Part shown: positions 28,415-45,620 of the stretch, piece by piece
How positions within the stretch are numbered: the first letter of the stretch is position 1
Layout: each line of letters opens with the position of its first letter
Assembly (NCBI RefSeq): GCF_964186625.1
Contig: NZ_OZ075108.1
Span: 2,046,001 to 2,110,000 of the forward strand
Direction: 5' to 3'
From: Asticcacaulis sp. MM231
GTDB taxonomy: Bacteria; Pseudomonadota; Alphaproteobacteria; Caulobacterales; Caulobacteraceae
DNA: 64,000 nucleotides
Notes under the pieces: model-generated
What the model was told of the DNA's origin: nothing
What the model saw: only the letters and a program-made list of their open reading frames with translations
Database searches by the model: none
Position numbers and translations under genes: made by a program

Positions 28415-28720
28415 CTAGCCTTTGAGGAGGGGCAGCAGCTTTTGCGCAATGCCCATGTCGCCCTAAATCTTGATCTTGCCGGTCATGAAGGCCATCATCG
28501 GATCGAGAGCACCGGCGGCCATGGCTTTCAGATCGTCGATGGAGATGGCGACCGTGGTATCGGCCGGGCCATCGTCGTTGCTGACCACGTTCGGCACCTG
28601 GGCCGCATTGATCAGGATCTTGCCGAGATCGCCGAAATCGATTTTCACGATCTTGCCGAGGCCGGAGTTTTCGCCCACAGCGGCGATGATTTTTTGGGTG
28701 ATGGTTTCAAGATCGGACAT
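28415..28720 (-). CDS. SCP2 sterol-carrier-like protein, apparent in-frame amber
   Basis: Small lipid-binding-fold protein: FGDLGKILINAAQVPN and DPMMAFMTGKIKI are characteristic of the SCP2 family. As printed, translation stops at a TAG (28463-28465) after 85 aa. The same frame then continues GDMGIAQKLLPLLKG to a second stop at 28415, which is exactly the conserved SCP2 C-terminus. The TAG would be CAG (Gln) if the plus-strand AAATC at 28465-28469 were GAATC. Full length 101 aa, the normal size. Function in Caulobacterales is not established. Confidence 0.85.
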
Positions 28721-28824
28721 GTTTGCTTCCTGTTTTGTGGTACAGCGTGGGCTGACCTTAAGGTTAAGTTACCATCCCGGCAAGCCAGACCTTGCGTCAA
28801 GATCGCAGAATATTCAGGAAAACC

Positions 28825-30015
28825 ATGACCAGCCAGACACACGATGTGGTGATAATAGGCGCCGGCGCCGCAGGGCTGATGTGTGCCATCGAGGCGGCAC
28901 GGCGCGGCAAGAGCGTCATCCTGCTCGATCACGCCAAAAAGCCGGCCGAAAAGATCCGTATTTCAGGCGGCGGCAAATGCAATTTCACCCATCTGAAAGC
29001 CACGCCGAAGAACTTCCTGTCGCACAATGAGCATTTCTGCATTTCGGCGCTCAAACGCTTCACGCCGTGGGATTTCCTTGATCGCGTGGTGGCGCATGGC
29101 ATCCCCTATTTCGAGAAGACCGAAGGCCAGCTTTTCTGCGAAACCTCGGCGGGCGACATCATCGACATGCTGCTCGATGATCTGGAAGAGTCCGGCGGTG
29201 AGCTTTATCTCGGCGTCAGCATCGAAGGCGTGACGAAGACACCTGACGGTTTCGAGATAGACACGTCGAACGGCGTCCTGATGGCGGATAAGCTGGTGGT
29301 GGCCACAGGCGGATTGTCTATCCCCAAGATGGGCGCCACAGGTCTGGCCTACGATATTGCCCGCCAGTTCGGCCACAGCATCACCGAGACGCGCGCCGGT
29401 CTGGTGCCCTTCACGCTGGGGGGTGACAAACTGGCCGCCATTGAAGGGCTTTCAGGCGTATCGCTCAATGCCCGGGTGACCTGTGGCAAGACCAGTTTTG
29501 ACGATGGCTTTCTCTTTACCCACCGGGGTCTTTCCGGACCTTCGATCCTGCAAATTTCCAGCTACTGGAAACCCGGTCAGACCGTCGAGATCAATCTGCG
29601 TCCGGATATCGATATGCTGGCGCACTTGCAGGCCAAGCGCAAGGATCGCTCGAAGCAGACGATCGGCACGGTGATGGCCGAGGTGCTGCCGCGCCGCCTC
29701 TCCGAGCGCCTGCTCGAGTGGCACAAGGTTCAGCCCGAAAACCGGATGGCCGAGCTTTCCAACGCCACCTTGCAAACCCTCGCCGATGCCGTCAATCGCT
29801 GGTCGTTTATGCCCGATGGCACCGAAGGCTACCGCACGGCCGAGGTGACGCTGGGCGGTATCGATACCGAAGGCCTGTCATCGCAGACCCTGGAAAGTCT
29901 GAAATGTCCGGGGCTTTATTTCATCGGTGAATGTGTCGATGTCACCGGCTGGCTGGGCGGGTATAATTTCCAGTGGGCCTGGTCATCGGGCTGGGCCGCC
30001 GGTCAGGCGGTTTAG
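28825..30015 (+). CDS. Flavoprotein, HI0933/BaiN-like family
   Basis: 396 aa from ATG 28825 (MTSQTHDVV). FAD-binding dinucleotide fold VVIIGAGAAGLMCAIEAARRG (split), ISGGGKCNFTH near residue 60, VVATGGLSIPKMGATG, and the C-terminal GYNFQWAWSSG are the family signature. Members are NAD(P)/FAD oxidoreductases of mostly unknown substrate. The 3' end overlaps a tiny minus-strand gene by 4 bp. Confidence 0.9.
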   Translation: MTSQTHDVVIIGAGAAGLMCAIEAARRGKSVILLDHAKKPAEKIRISGGGKCNFTHLKATPKNFLSHNEHFCISALKRFTPWDFLDRVVAHGIPYFEKTEGQLFCETSAGDIIDMLLDDLEESGGELYLGVSIEGVTKTPDGFEIDTSNGVLMADKLVVATGGLSIPKMGATGLAYDIARQFGHSITETRAGLVPFTLGGDKLAAIEGLSGVSLNARVTCGKTSFDDGFLFTHRGLSGPSILQISSYWKPGQTVEINLRPDIDMLAHLQAKRKDRSKQTIGTVMAEVLPRRLSERLLEWHKVQPENRMAELSNATLQTLADAVNRWSFMPDGTEGYRTAEVTLGGIDTEGLSSQTLESLKCPGLYFIGECVDVTGWLGGYNFQWAWSSGWAAGQAV

Positions 30016-30161
30016 TGCGAAAGAACCAAGGCTGCCACGGTCATCATAAAGACACCGGCGCTGCCGCCATAGATAGCGGTATAGATCATCCATTGGCGGC
30101 GCTTTTGATTGGCCGCCAGTTTGCGGGGATCGGGCTTGCGGCCCCACGTGCGCAGTTTCAT
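30012..30161 (-). CDS. Small single-span membrane protein
   Basis: 49 aa: a basic N-terminus (MKLRTWGRKPDPRKLAANQ) and one transmembrane helix (about 26-48). Its ATG at 30161 overlaps the stop of the XRE gene as ATGA, so it is coupled. No family recognised. Third gene of the XRE operon. Confidence 0.7.
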   Translation of the reverse strand: MKLRTWGRKPDPRKLAANQKRRQWMIYTAIYGGSAGVFMMTVAALVLSH

Positions 30162-30364
30162 GCGTCCTCCAGATAAAACAGGTCCTCGACTTTTGCTTCC
30201 AGCACCTGCGCCAGACGCAGGGCCAGAAGCGTGGACGGGACAAAGACTTCATTCTCGATGGTGTTGATCGTCTTGCGCGACACCTGTGCCATGACGGCCA
30301 GATCGGCCTGGGTCAGGCTGCGTGCGGCTCGGTAGTCTTTCAGGCGGTTGCCGAGTTTACCCAC
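30158..30364 (-). CDS. XRE-family transcriptional regulator
   Basis: 68 aa, almost only a helix-turn-helix: RLKDYRAARSLTQADLAVMA, VSRKTINTIENEVFVPST, LALRLAQVLEAKVEDLF. This compact type (YozG/YgzD-like) often sits beside small membrane proteins. It likely binds the palindrome at 30831-30862 and represses its own operon. Confidence 0.9.
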   Translation of the reverse strand: MGKLGNRLKDYRAARSLTQADLAVMAQVSRKTINTIENEVFVPSTLLALRLAQVLEAKVEDLFYLEDA

Positions 30365-30366
30365 AG

Positions 30367-30816
30367 TCAGTTCCGAAATAGCAAGGCATAGGTTACATTG
30401 GGGCCGACGACGCCAACCGCCAGCATAATGGGGATGACAAAGCGAATATCCACCGGCATGAAATAGCTGGCAGTATATATACCCGCCAGTGGAAACAGCA
30501 GCAGCAGATAGCCAGCGCCAAAGGCCCAGGCCGTAACATGCTTGGTGCGCTCATCATCGACGAGGACGGTGATCTCCCTATGCAGATAGGCATCGAGCAT
30601 GGTCCAGCCAACGCCGATCAGGCTCAGTACCCAACCAACCATACCCACAGTTTGCAAATATCCCCAAAACGGGACCTCCTGCCCCACCGAGGTCCCGGTA
30701 TTCACCGCCAGACCGGTCATCCAGGCCGCATAGCTTACCGCGTTCAGCATCAACATAAAACAGCGATTACCGACCATTTTATCGGCCTTGCGAAGCAACA
30801 CATCGCTCTCAGACAT
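30367..30816 (-). CDS. Four-helix membrane protein of XRE operon
   Basis: 149 aa from ATG 30816 (MSESDVLL), with a strong GGAGG upstream. Four predicted transmembrane helices. The loop DAYLHREITVLVDDERTKH is polar. This arrangement (membrane protein plus compact XRE) recalls DUF2178-like pairs but I cannot assign the family with confidence. Ends 2 bp before the XRE gene starts. Confidence 0.75.
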   Translation of the reverse strand: MSESDVLLRKADKMVGNRCFMLMLNAVSYAAWMTGLAVNTGTSVGQEVPFWGYLQTVGMVGWVLSLIGVGWTMLDAYLHREITVLVDDERTKHVTAWAFGAGYLLLLFPLAGIYTASYFMPVDIRFVIPIMLAVGVVGPNVTYALLFRN

Positions 30817-30830
30817 CTTAACCTCCAATA

Positions 30831-30862
30831 TAACCCATAGGTTACACGTAACCTATGGGTTA
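30831..30862. promoter_or_regulatory. 32-bp perfect palindromic operator of the XRE operon
   Basis: TAACCCATAGGTTAC, AC spacer, then its exact reverse complement. It lies 15 bp upstream of the operon start codon and next to a TTGACT -35-like hexamer at 30868-30873 (minus strand). Position suits autorepression by the XRE protein. Confidence 0.75.
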
Positions 30863-30882
30863 CACTAAGTCAAGGCCATAAA

Positions 30883-30914
30883 AAAGCCCCAGAACCGTGA
30901 GGCTCAGGGGCTTT
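30883..30914 (-). terminator. Terminator after rpoC
   Basis: AAAGCCCC / GGGGCTTT stem with an inner GAGCC..GGTTC extension and a T-run on the minus strand. Separates rpoBC from the XRE operon. Confidence 0.85.
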
Positions 30915-30936
30915 GATTTTTATCAGGCTACCGATC

Positions 30937-35121
<4,185 letters not shown>

Positions 35122-35207
35122 GATTTCCAGTGACTCCAAAGTGGGCGCTTGGCCCGAAAAAATTCAAAAGACGCGAAGGGAACGCCCCCCGGTTATAGGC
35201 CGGGAGC

Positions 35208-35230
35208 GCGAGGGGGCCTTGCCCCCTCGC
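35208..35230. other. Hairpin between rpoB and rpoC
   Basis: Perfect 10-bp stem GCGAGGGGGC-CTT-GCCCCCTCGC, 5 bp after the rpoB stop. No T-run follows on the transcribed strand, so it is probably not a terminator; it may protect or be a processing site in the rpoBC mRNA. Confidence 0.65.
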
Positions 35231-35235
35231 CGTCC

Positions 35236-39309
<4,074 letters not shown>

Positions 39310-39742
39310 CGTTTTTCCTTGGCGTCATGGACGCTAAAATATGTGGTCGATATGCAGTTAGACTGCGGGGGCTTCAAGGTTTGGGTTTTGTCCCATTTCC
39401 GGGGACGAAAAATTTGCCTTGCGCCTGCTCTTTTTTAGTCGCCATTTTCCGTAGAAAAATTAGACCAAAGACGCTGTAAGTGATCCATCTGTTCGGATCA
39501 GTCCCTTCGCCGGCAGAAAGAGCATAAGGCCGGCATGCGGGCCCCGTTCAAAGCGCAATACGCCTTAAGGGGGAGCGTCACGTACCCCGTTTACCCCCAT
39601 CTGTAAAGGGGCAAGGCTGAATTATTTTGAAAGAGTCAAGCAGGAATTGCCTGATGCTTATTCTTGGGCCTCGAAACACATAAAAACAGGCCCGGAAGCG
39701 AACTTCCGGGCCTGTTCTTTTAAATTCTGGCAAACGCCAAAA
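39310..39742. other. 433-bp rplL-rpoB intergenic region
   Basis: No gene. Holds the rplL terminator (39681-39715) and, between it and rpoB, an unstructured AT-rich stretch that may contain a rpoB promoter. Confidence 0.6.
39681..39715 (-). terminator. Strong terminator/attenuator between rplL and rpoB
   Basis: Perfect 13-bp stem ACAGGCCCGGAAG / CTTCCGGGCCTGT with a 4-nt loop and TTTTTA after it on the minus strand. Partial read-through here would set the ratio of ribosomal-protein to polymerase transcripts. Confidence 0.85.
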
Positions 39743-40126
39743 TTACTTCACTTCGACCTTGGCGCCGGCGTCTTCAAGCTTCTTCTTGATGTCGGCAGCT
39801 TCTTGCTTCGAAATGTTTTCCTTCACGACGGCAGGAGCGCCTTCGACCAGGTCCTTAGCTTCCTTCAGGCCCAAATCGGCACGGATGCCACGGATTTCCT
39901 TGATCACGTTGATCTTCTTGTCGCCGCCATCAACGATGGTGACGGTGAATTCGGTTTGCTCTTCAGCAGCTTCGGCAGGAGCAGCAGCAGCGCCACCGGC
40001 GGCAGCAACGGCAACCGGAGCAGCGGCGGAAACGCCCCACTTTTCTTCGAGCATCTTGGAGAGCTCAGCGGCTTCCAGAACGGACAGAGCCGACAGGTCG
40101 GCAACCAATTGGTCTAACTTGGACAT
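39743..40126 (-). CDS. rplL: 50S ribosomal protein L7/L12
   Basis: 127 aa. N-terminal dimer domain ([20 protein letters not shown]), Ala-rich hinge, and C-terminal factor-binding domain ending [10 protein letters not shown]. Forms the ribosomal stalk with L10. AAGGAAAT precedes the ATG. Downstream of rplJ. Confidence 0.97.
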   Translation of the reverse strand: MSKLDQLVADLSALSVLEAAELSKMLEEKWGVSAAAPVAVAAAGGAAAAPAEAAEEQTEFTVTIVDGGDKKINVIKEIRGIRADLGLKEAKDLVEGAPAVVKENISKQEAADIKKKLEDAGAKVEVK

Positions 40127-40177
40127 GTGATTTCCTTAAAAGGTTTAGAGTTGGATATGTGTAATGAATGAGTTTGT

Positions 40178-40690
40178 TTAAGCGGCTTTGTCTGAGTAGG
40201 CCTTGACCACGCGGGCCAATTGACCAGCCGGCGCCACCAGGATACCGGCGATCTTGGTCGCAGGTGCCTGAAGCAGGCCGACAAGCTTGCCGCGCAGTTC
40301 GTCGAGCGACGGAAGCGTGGCCAGAGCCTTGACGCCGTCAGCCGTGAGAACTTCCGTACCGAACAGACCGCCAATGATCTTGAGCTTGTCATTTTCTTTG
40401 GCGTATTGGGCCGAAATTTTCGCAGCGGTAACCGGATCAGCCGAATAGACCAGAGCGACAGGGCCTTTGAAGAGGGCATCGCCCTTTTCACCAGCCGAGC
40501 CAGCCAGGGCCTTTTGAGCCAGACGGTTCTTAAACACCTTCAGCACGGCGCCTTCTTTACGAAGACGGGTACGAAGATCAGACATTTCCACAAAGGTCAT
40601 ACCCGTATACTGGGTAACAACCACGGTGGCGTTATCGGCGAAGACGCTCTTGAGCTCCTCGATCAACTCAGCCTTTTTTGCGCGGTCCAT
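40178..40690 (-). CDS. rplJ: 50S ribosomal protein L10
   Basis: 170 aa from ATG 40690 (MDRAKKAEL) with GGAGG upstream; the frame extends further but those residues are leader sequence. VVVTQYTGMTFVEMSDLR and VFKNRLAQKAL are typical L10 features. Binds 23S rRNA and L12 dimers and probably autoregulates its mRNA. Confidence 0.95.
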   Translation of the reverse strand: MDRAKKAELIEELKSVFADNATVVVTQYTGMTFVEMSDLRTRLRKEGAVLKVFKNRLAQKALAGSAGEKGDALFKGPVALVYSADPVTAAKISAQYAKENDKLKIIGGLFGTEVLTADGVKALATLPSLDELRGKLVGLLQAPATKIAGILVAPAGQLARVVKAYSDKAA

Positions 40691-41066
40691 TGCTGGCCTC
40701 CATGGGGTGACGTCTCCCGGGGAAATCCGGAAAGACAAAACAAATGACATAAGCCCCTGAGGAAATCCCCAAACGCTATAGTCGCTGTCGAGATGAGATG
40801 CTGATCACCCAAAGGCACCAGACTTCCACACTTAAGGAAAGACAGGTAAACTTCGATGGCGTTTCGCGTCCCGTCTAATTTCGAAACCTGAGGGCTCTCA
40901 GATATTATGACCAGGCGACCCCTGATCGTCGAAAGTCTCGGACAGAACGACATTAAAGTTGCGCTACCGCTTCGCTGCCTGAGCGCTGTTAGGCGTCCAG
41001 GTCCTCGAAGCCGGAGTACGCTTCTCCAAGCCGAGGTGCGCCCTTTACAAGCAAAGCTGTCGTAAA
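40691..41066. other. 376-bp leader region upstream of rplJ
   Basis: No gene recognised. Probably includes the rplJ promoter and its 5' leader. A GGTGCCTTTGGG-type stretch near 40810-40825 (minus) might be part of an L10-binding leader, but I could not confirm the fold. Confidence 0.4.
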
Positions 41067-41309
41067 TCAAGGGGCGAGAAGCGATTTGTTGCCCCTGCGC
41101 TGCGTCGAGGCCGGATAAAGCACAAGCTTTCCCGCCGGACGAATGGGACGGCGCTCGAAGCCGCCACCGCAGTTCGGACAGGCGCCCTGCAATATAGCTT
41201 CCACGCAGGCGCTGCAAAAGGTGCATTCAAACGTACAGATCATGGCGTCGCGTGCGTCGGGCGGAAGATCCCTGTCGCAGCCCTCGCAATTCGGACGCAG
41301 CTCCAGCAT
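41067..41309 (-). CDS. DUF1272 zinc-ribbon-like protein
   Basis: 80 aa from ATG 41309. MLELRPNCEGCDRDLPPDARD and CTFECTFCSACVEAILQGACPNCGG with eight cysteines define DUF1272, a small protein probably binding zinc. The start overlaps the rhodanese stop as TGATG. Function unknown. Confidence 0.88.
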   Translation of the reverse strand: MLELRPNCEGCDRDLPPDARDAMICTFECTFCSACVEAILQGACPNCGGGFERRPIRPAGKLVLYPASTQRRGNKSLLAP

Positions 41310-41701
41310 CACGCGCTTTCCGCAAAGGCAAAGCCCTCGTCGGCCCAGCCGGTCAGTCCGCCGATCATCAGCTTTGCACGACGCCCGAGTTTGGCCAGTT
41401 TCAGCATGGCCTGATCGGCGCCGTTACAATGCGGTCCGGCGCAATAGACGACAAACAGTTTATCGCCTGGCCATTTTGCCAGAGCTGCCTCCGAAAGCTG
41501 GCGATGCGGCAAATGATGCGCACCGGGGATATGGCGGCGGTTGAAGGCTTCGAGTGTGCCCACGGCATGAAGCAGAACGAAATCGGTCACGCCTTGTGAC
41601 AGGGCGGCATGAACATCGGCGCAATCGGTCTCCATGGCCAGTCTGGCGCTGTAGACGGTGATGACATCTTCGGGTGTGGCGGCGGGATAGGTGGTTGGCA
41701 T
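41309..41701 (-). CDS. Rhodanese-like protein
   Basis: 130 aa from ATG 41701 (MPTTYPAATP), preceded by AGGAG. The rhodanese domain has the active-site Cys87 in VVYCAGPHCNG. The family carries sulfur or acts as phosphatase-like scaffold. Forms a coupled pair with the DUF1272 gene and diverges from the AraC-type regulator. Confidence 0.85.
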   Translation of the reverse strand: MPTTYPAATPEDVITVYSARLAMETDCADVHAALSQGVTDFVLLHAVGTLEAFNRRHIPGAHHLPHRQLSEAALAKWPGDKLFVVYCAGPHCNGADQAMLKLAKLGRRAKLMIGGLTGWADEGFAFAESA

Positions 41702-41764
41702 GGTAAAGTCTCCTGTTGACGCTTCACCATGCCATCGGTGGATTGTCGCTTGAAGATGGCGTAA

Positions 41765-42758
41765 ATGACAACTATAAAACAGATCATGCCAAAGACACCC
41801 GCACTCAATCGCAAAGTCGCCCTCCTCGCCTTTGATGGCATGCCTCTGTTCGAGTTCAGCATTGCCGTCGAACTGTTCGGGCTTGACCGCCCTGAAATGG
41901 GCTCCGACTGGTATAGCTTTCAAGTTGCAAGCCTTGAAAGAGCGCCGGCGCGCACCACGGCCGGTATTCGCGTGGCGGTCGATGCGGGACTGGAAGCTTT
42001 CGCTGACGCCGGCACGGTCATCATCCCGGGCTGGCCGGTCGATCGCCCTGTGCCCGTCGAACTGACTTCAGATGCTGCTCTCGGCCCATAAACGCGGCGC
42101 CCGTATCCTGACCATCTGTTCAGGCGTCTATGTGCTGGCGGCCAGCGGTCTGCTGACCGGCAAACGCGCCACCACGCACTGGAAATACACCGATCACGTC
42201 AAGACCGCCTATCCCGATATCCAGGTCGTCCCCGATGTGCTCTATGTCGATGAGGGGCAGATTCTGACCTCGGCCGGCAGCGCTGCTGGTATCGACCTGT
42301 GCCTGCACCTGATCCGCCGCGATTTCGGTCCGGTGGCCGCCAATAAGGTGGCGCGTCGCCTGGTCGTGCCGCCGCACCGCGATGGTGGTCAGGCCCAGTT
42401 CATCGAGCGCAGCGTGCCGACTGATTATGAAAGTGGCCGGCTTGGCCCCCTGCTCGATCATATGCGTGAAAACCTGCATCAGGAACACCGCATCCCCGAT
42501 CTCGCCCGCCGCGCCGGCATGAGCGAGCGCACTTTCCTGCGCCGCTTCAGCGAAGCCACCGGCATGACGCCGGCCAAGTGGCTGCTGCATGTGCGGCTAT
42601 GCGAAGCGCGCGATCATCTGGAAACCAGCGATGTCAGTATCGAGCGCATCGCCGAGCATACCGGCTTCGGCACACCGACCAATCTGCGCCATCATTTCCG
42701 CGAACAGATGGGCACGACGCCCACGGCCTACCGACAAACCTTCAGCCGCGCCTCCTAA
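41765..42758 (+). CDS. GlxA-family (DJ-1/PfpI plus AraC HTH) regulator, apparent frameshift
   Basis: N-terminal DJ-1/PfpI-like domain (KVALLAFDGMPLFEFSIAVE; ICSGVYVLAASGLLTGKRATTHW, split) followed by an AraC helix-turn-helix pair (IPDLARRAGMSERTFLRRFSE and IERIAEHTGFGTPTNLRHHF). The frame changes near 42065: the first ORF ends at 42091 and the second opens at 42072. Changing GACTTC (42064-42069) to GACTC gives continuous VELTQMLLSAHKRGARI. Diverges from the rhodanese/DUF1272 pair and probably regulates it. About 330 aa when repaired. Confidence 0.85.
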
Positions 42759-43693
42759 GCTTCCGCCTTTTTGCGTGCCGACGCGGCGACCCTGGCCAGA
42801 GCGTCTTCGTTGAGGACGCCCATGCGGATGAGATCGGCCTCGCCCGCCTTGCCGACGATATCGAAGATCGTTTTTTGCTCTTCAGGGGTAAAGTAGGTGC
42901 TGCCGCGTCCTGATACCCCTTTGTTGATGCGAACGGCTTCCTTATCGATCATGCTCAGCGCCAGCGCCTTGCGGATGTCGTCTTCCGAATAGTGGTTCTT
43001 CGGATCAACGTGGCGCGCCATTCGTGCCAGCACCATCTGGGGCTCGTCTTTGAGTTCTTCATAGGTCAGCCATAGCGGAGGGCGCTTGCCCTGGGCGCGA
43101 CATTCGCGGTCATAGCGCAGCCATTGACCATAGAAGCGCGCATACCACAGCGACACATAATGGACCACACTGTAGCGACGCTCATCAGAGGACATTTCAC
43201 GAAACGGCTTGCCATTGGTAATAATAGAATCATCGATAAAAACGTCGGGATCCATCTCCATATCATCGGTCATATTGATGCTGCTGATCAGGGTATCAAG
43301 AATATCACGCGATGACAGAACCACCGGAATGTCGAAGGCTTCCAGCATGTCGGTGACATGACGATTGGGATAGACATGCAGGTGCATGACCGCCGCAGAC
43401 GGACGCGGCGTTTGCATGATATGCTGGCTGAGCACAGTGGGGAAATAAAGATCGCGCGCCTGATCCAGATTGGCATACGAGCCGCGTGACAGATAACTCT
43501 GGTAATTGTTGCTCATCAGGTGGAGCAAGGCGGTGCGCATGAAGGTGCCGCCAACCTTTGGCGGAAACGCCAGCACGACCTGGCGATTATGGCTGGCGGT
43601 CGTGCGAATGATGTCCTTGACCTGCGGCAGCATCTCACCCGTTCCGCTCGGAACGGACAGCATCACCTTGTAGATGGCTTCATAGACGGACAT
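42755..43693 (-). CDS. Sulfotransferase-like protein
   Basis: 312 aa. FPPKVGGTFMRTALLHLM resembles the PAPS 5'-phosphosulfate loop, SSRDILDTLISSINM the 3'-phosphate loop, and GVSGRGSTYFTPEE the C-terminal PAPS contact. This suggests transfer of sulfate to an unknown acceptor. Stops overlap by 4 bp with the convergent regulator. Sits in the insertion between rplA and rplJ. Confidence 0.75.
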   Translation of the reverse strand: MSVYEAIYKVMLSVPSGTGEMLPQVKDIIRTTASHNRQVVLAFPPKVGGTFMRTALLHLMSNNYQSYLSRGSYANLDQARDLYFPTVLSQHIMQTPRPSAAVMHLHVYPNRHVTDMLEAFDIPVVLSSRDILDTLISSINMTDDMEMDPDVFIDDSIITNGKPFREMSSDERRYSVVHYVSLWYARFYGQWLRYDRECRAQGKRPPLWLTYEELKDEPQMVLARMARHVDPKNHYSEDDIRKALALSMIDKEAVRINKGVSGRGSTYFTPEEQKTIFDIVGKAGEADLIRMGVLNEDALARVAASARKKAEA

Positions 43694-44270
43694 GTCAGCC
43701 CCTAGCCTGCGCTTACATAAATAAGAGAGCCAGACGATGGGCTGATTCTGATGAGACTTCGAGCGCGGATGCAGATTTTATGATTATAGCAGAACTTTGC
43801 GGTTCAGAGTAAATAATGACAAAACAGGCATATTGTGACGCAGTTTACACAAACCGCCCAGGAGTTTGCTGTTTTCAGGTGATGGATACTAAAAAGGGGA
43901 AGGTGCGCCTACACCCTCCCCCACATTACCTGAGCTGCGGCAACCCGGAGAGGAAGTTCACTCAGATAAACCCTGCGTTTCAAATATAGAATTGAAACTA
44001 TCTAGCATCGCCTAAATTATAGATGTCGTGAAAACTAAAAAAGACAACAACGTTATCCAAAGGCGAAATATCGTGATCTAAAAATGCTATAAATGCTTAT
44101 TCAAGTCGAGTGAATTAAAAGTAATATTGCACACGTCTTTTTTGCAAAGACCTGCAAATTTGAACACTCGCTTTGATTTAGAAATCTCTTCGGCATAGAA
44201 AAAGCCGCCTCCGACGGATCGGAAGCGGCTTTCAAATGTTTACAACAGGTCGCCCCGTCGCAAGATCAGC
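43694..44270. other. 577-bp AT-rich gap without a gene
   Basis: Clearly lower G+C than its neighbours from about 43980 to 44170. Holds an inverted repeat GTTTCAA-8 nt-TTGAAAC at 43978-43999 and the rplA terminator. No coding sequence seen. Confidence 0.6.
44199..44233 (-). terminator. Terminator after rplA
   Basis: AAAGCCGCcTCCGA / TCGGAaGCGGCTTT stem with T-run on the minus strand. It ends the rplKA transcript, so rplJL is separately expressed. Confidence 0.85.
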
Positions 44271-44957
44271 TTAGGAAGCGGAGGCCGTATCGACCTTCAC
44301 GCCCGGGCCCATCGTCGAAGACAGAGCGATCTTCTTGACGTACATGCCCTTGGCGCCCGACGGACGCGCCTTGACCAGCGCATCAACAAGAGCCTTGACG
44401 TTCAGTTCGAGGGCTTCGGTGGTGAAGCTCACCTTGCCGACGCCGACGTGAACGATACCGGCCTTTTCGACACGGAACTCAACGGCGCCGCCCTTGGCGT
44501 CCTTGACGGCCTGAGCCACGTTCGGGGTCACGGTGCCAACCTTCGGGTTCGGCATCAGGCCACGGGGACCAAGCACCTTACCGAGGCGACCAACCAGGGC
44601 CATCATGTCCGGGGACGCGATGACGCGGTCGAAATCCATGAAGCCGCCCATGATCTTTTCGACCAGGTCTTCGGCACCAACGACTTCAGCGCCAGCAGCG
44701 AGAGCTTCTTCAGCTTTCTTGTCCTTGGCGAACACGGCGACGCGAACGTCCTTGCCGGTGCCGGACGGCAGGTTGACAACGCCACGGACCTGCTGGTCAG
44801 CGTGACGTGGGTCAACGCCCAGATTGATGGAGATTTCAACGGTTTCGTCGAACTTCGCCTTGGCGTTGGCCTTAACCACGCCGAGGGCTTCGGTCAGACC
44901 GTAGGACTTGTTGACGTCGACATTCCAGGCTTGAATGCGTTTTGCAGTTTTGGTCAT
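44271..44957 (-). CDS. rplA: 50S ribosomal protein L1
   Basis: 228 aa. [40 protein letters not shown] and the C-terminal [11 protein letters not shown] are conserved L1 sequences. Binds the mobile L1 stalk of 23S rRNA and can repress its own operon. One base separates it from rplK. Confidence 0.97.
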   Translation of the reverse strand: MTKTAKRIQAWNVDVNKSYGLTEALGVVKANAKAKFDETVEISINLGVDPRHADQQVRGVVNLPSGTGKDVRVAVFAKDKKAEEALAAGAEVVGAEDLVEKIMGGFMDFDRVIASPDMMALVGRLGKVLGPRGLMPNPKVGTVTPNVAQAVKDAKGGAVEFRVEKAGIVHVGVGKVSFTTEALELNVKALVDALVKARPSGAKGMYVKKIALSSTMGPGVKVDTASAS

Positions 44958-44958
44958 A

Positions 44959-45387
44959 TTAATCCACCACCTTCAGGCCCATGGAACGTGCCGAACCCTC
45001 AATGATCAGGGTGGCGGCGTCCAGGTCGATTGCGCTCAAATCCTTCATCTTCTTTTCGGCGATATCGCGCAGCTGACCGCGCGTGATCGAACCGGCGACT
45101 TCGCGGCCGGGAAGCTTCGAACCGGACTTCAGGTTCAGGGCTTGCTTGATGAAGAAGGTCGCCGGCGGCGTCTTCGTGACGAAGGTAAAGGACTTGTCCT
45201 GATAGACCGTGATGATGGTCGGCAGGGGCGTACCCTTTTCCACGTTTTCGGTACGGGCGTTGAATTCCTTACAGAAACCCATGATGTTAACGCCGCGTTG
45301 GCCCAGTGCAGGACCGATGGGGGGCGAAGGCGTGGCAGAGCCGGCCTTCACCTGGAGCTTGATATAGCCCAGGATTTTCTTAGCCAT
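44959..45387 (-). CDS. rplK: 50S ribosomal protein L11
   Basis: 142 aa. [35 protein letters not shown] (split) and C-terminal [12 protein letters not shown] are diagnostic. Binds the GTPase-associated centre and is needed for RelA activation. AGGAG precedes the start. Operon with rplA. Confidence 0.97.
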   Translation of the reverse strand: MAKKILGYIKLQVKAGSATPSPPIGPALGQRGVNIMGFCKEFNARTENVEKGTPLPTIITVYQDKSFTFVTKTPPATFFIKQALNLKSGSKLPGREVAGSITRGQLRDIAEKKMKDLSAIDLDAATLIIEGSARSMGLKVVD

Positions 45388-45620
45388 TAGATATCTCCTA
45401 GAGTGCCAAGGAAAGGCACATTGTGAGCCGTGGTGTGGATCTCTCCTCCCACGGTTTTATCCTCGTTGTGATACGAAGAGCGGGCGCTATAGCGGGTTTG
45501 ATACCGCTTGGCAAGCCATCCCCTTGCAAGATAAGGCCAAATCTTATCCGCACTTGGGTCTTTACATATATCGCGGGCATGAGAATAGTTCCACTCTCAA
45601 CCTTCACCAGCAGGCAAGAC

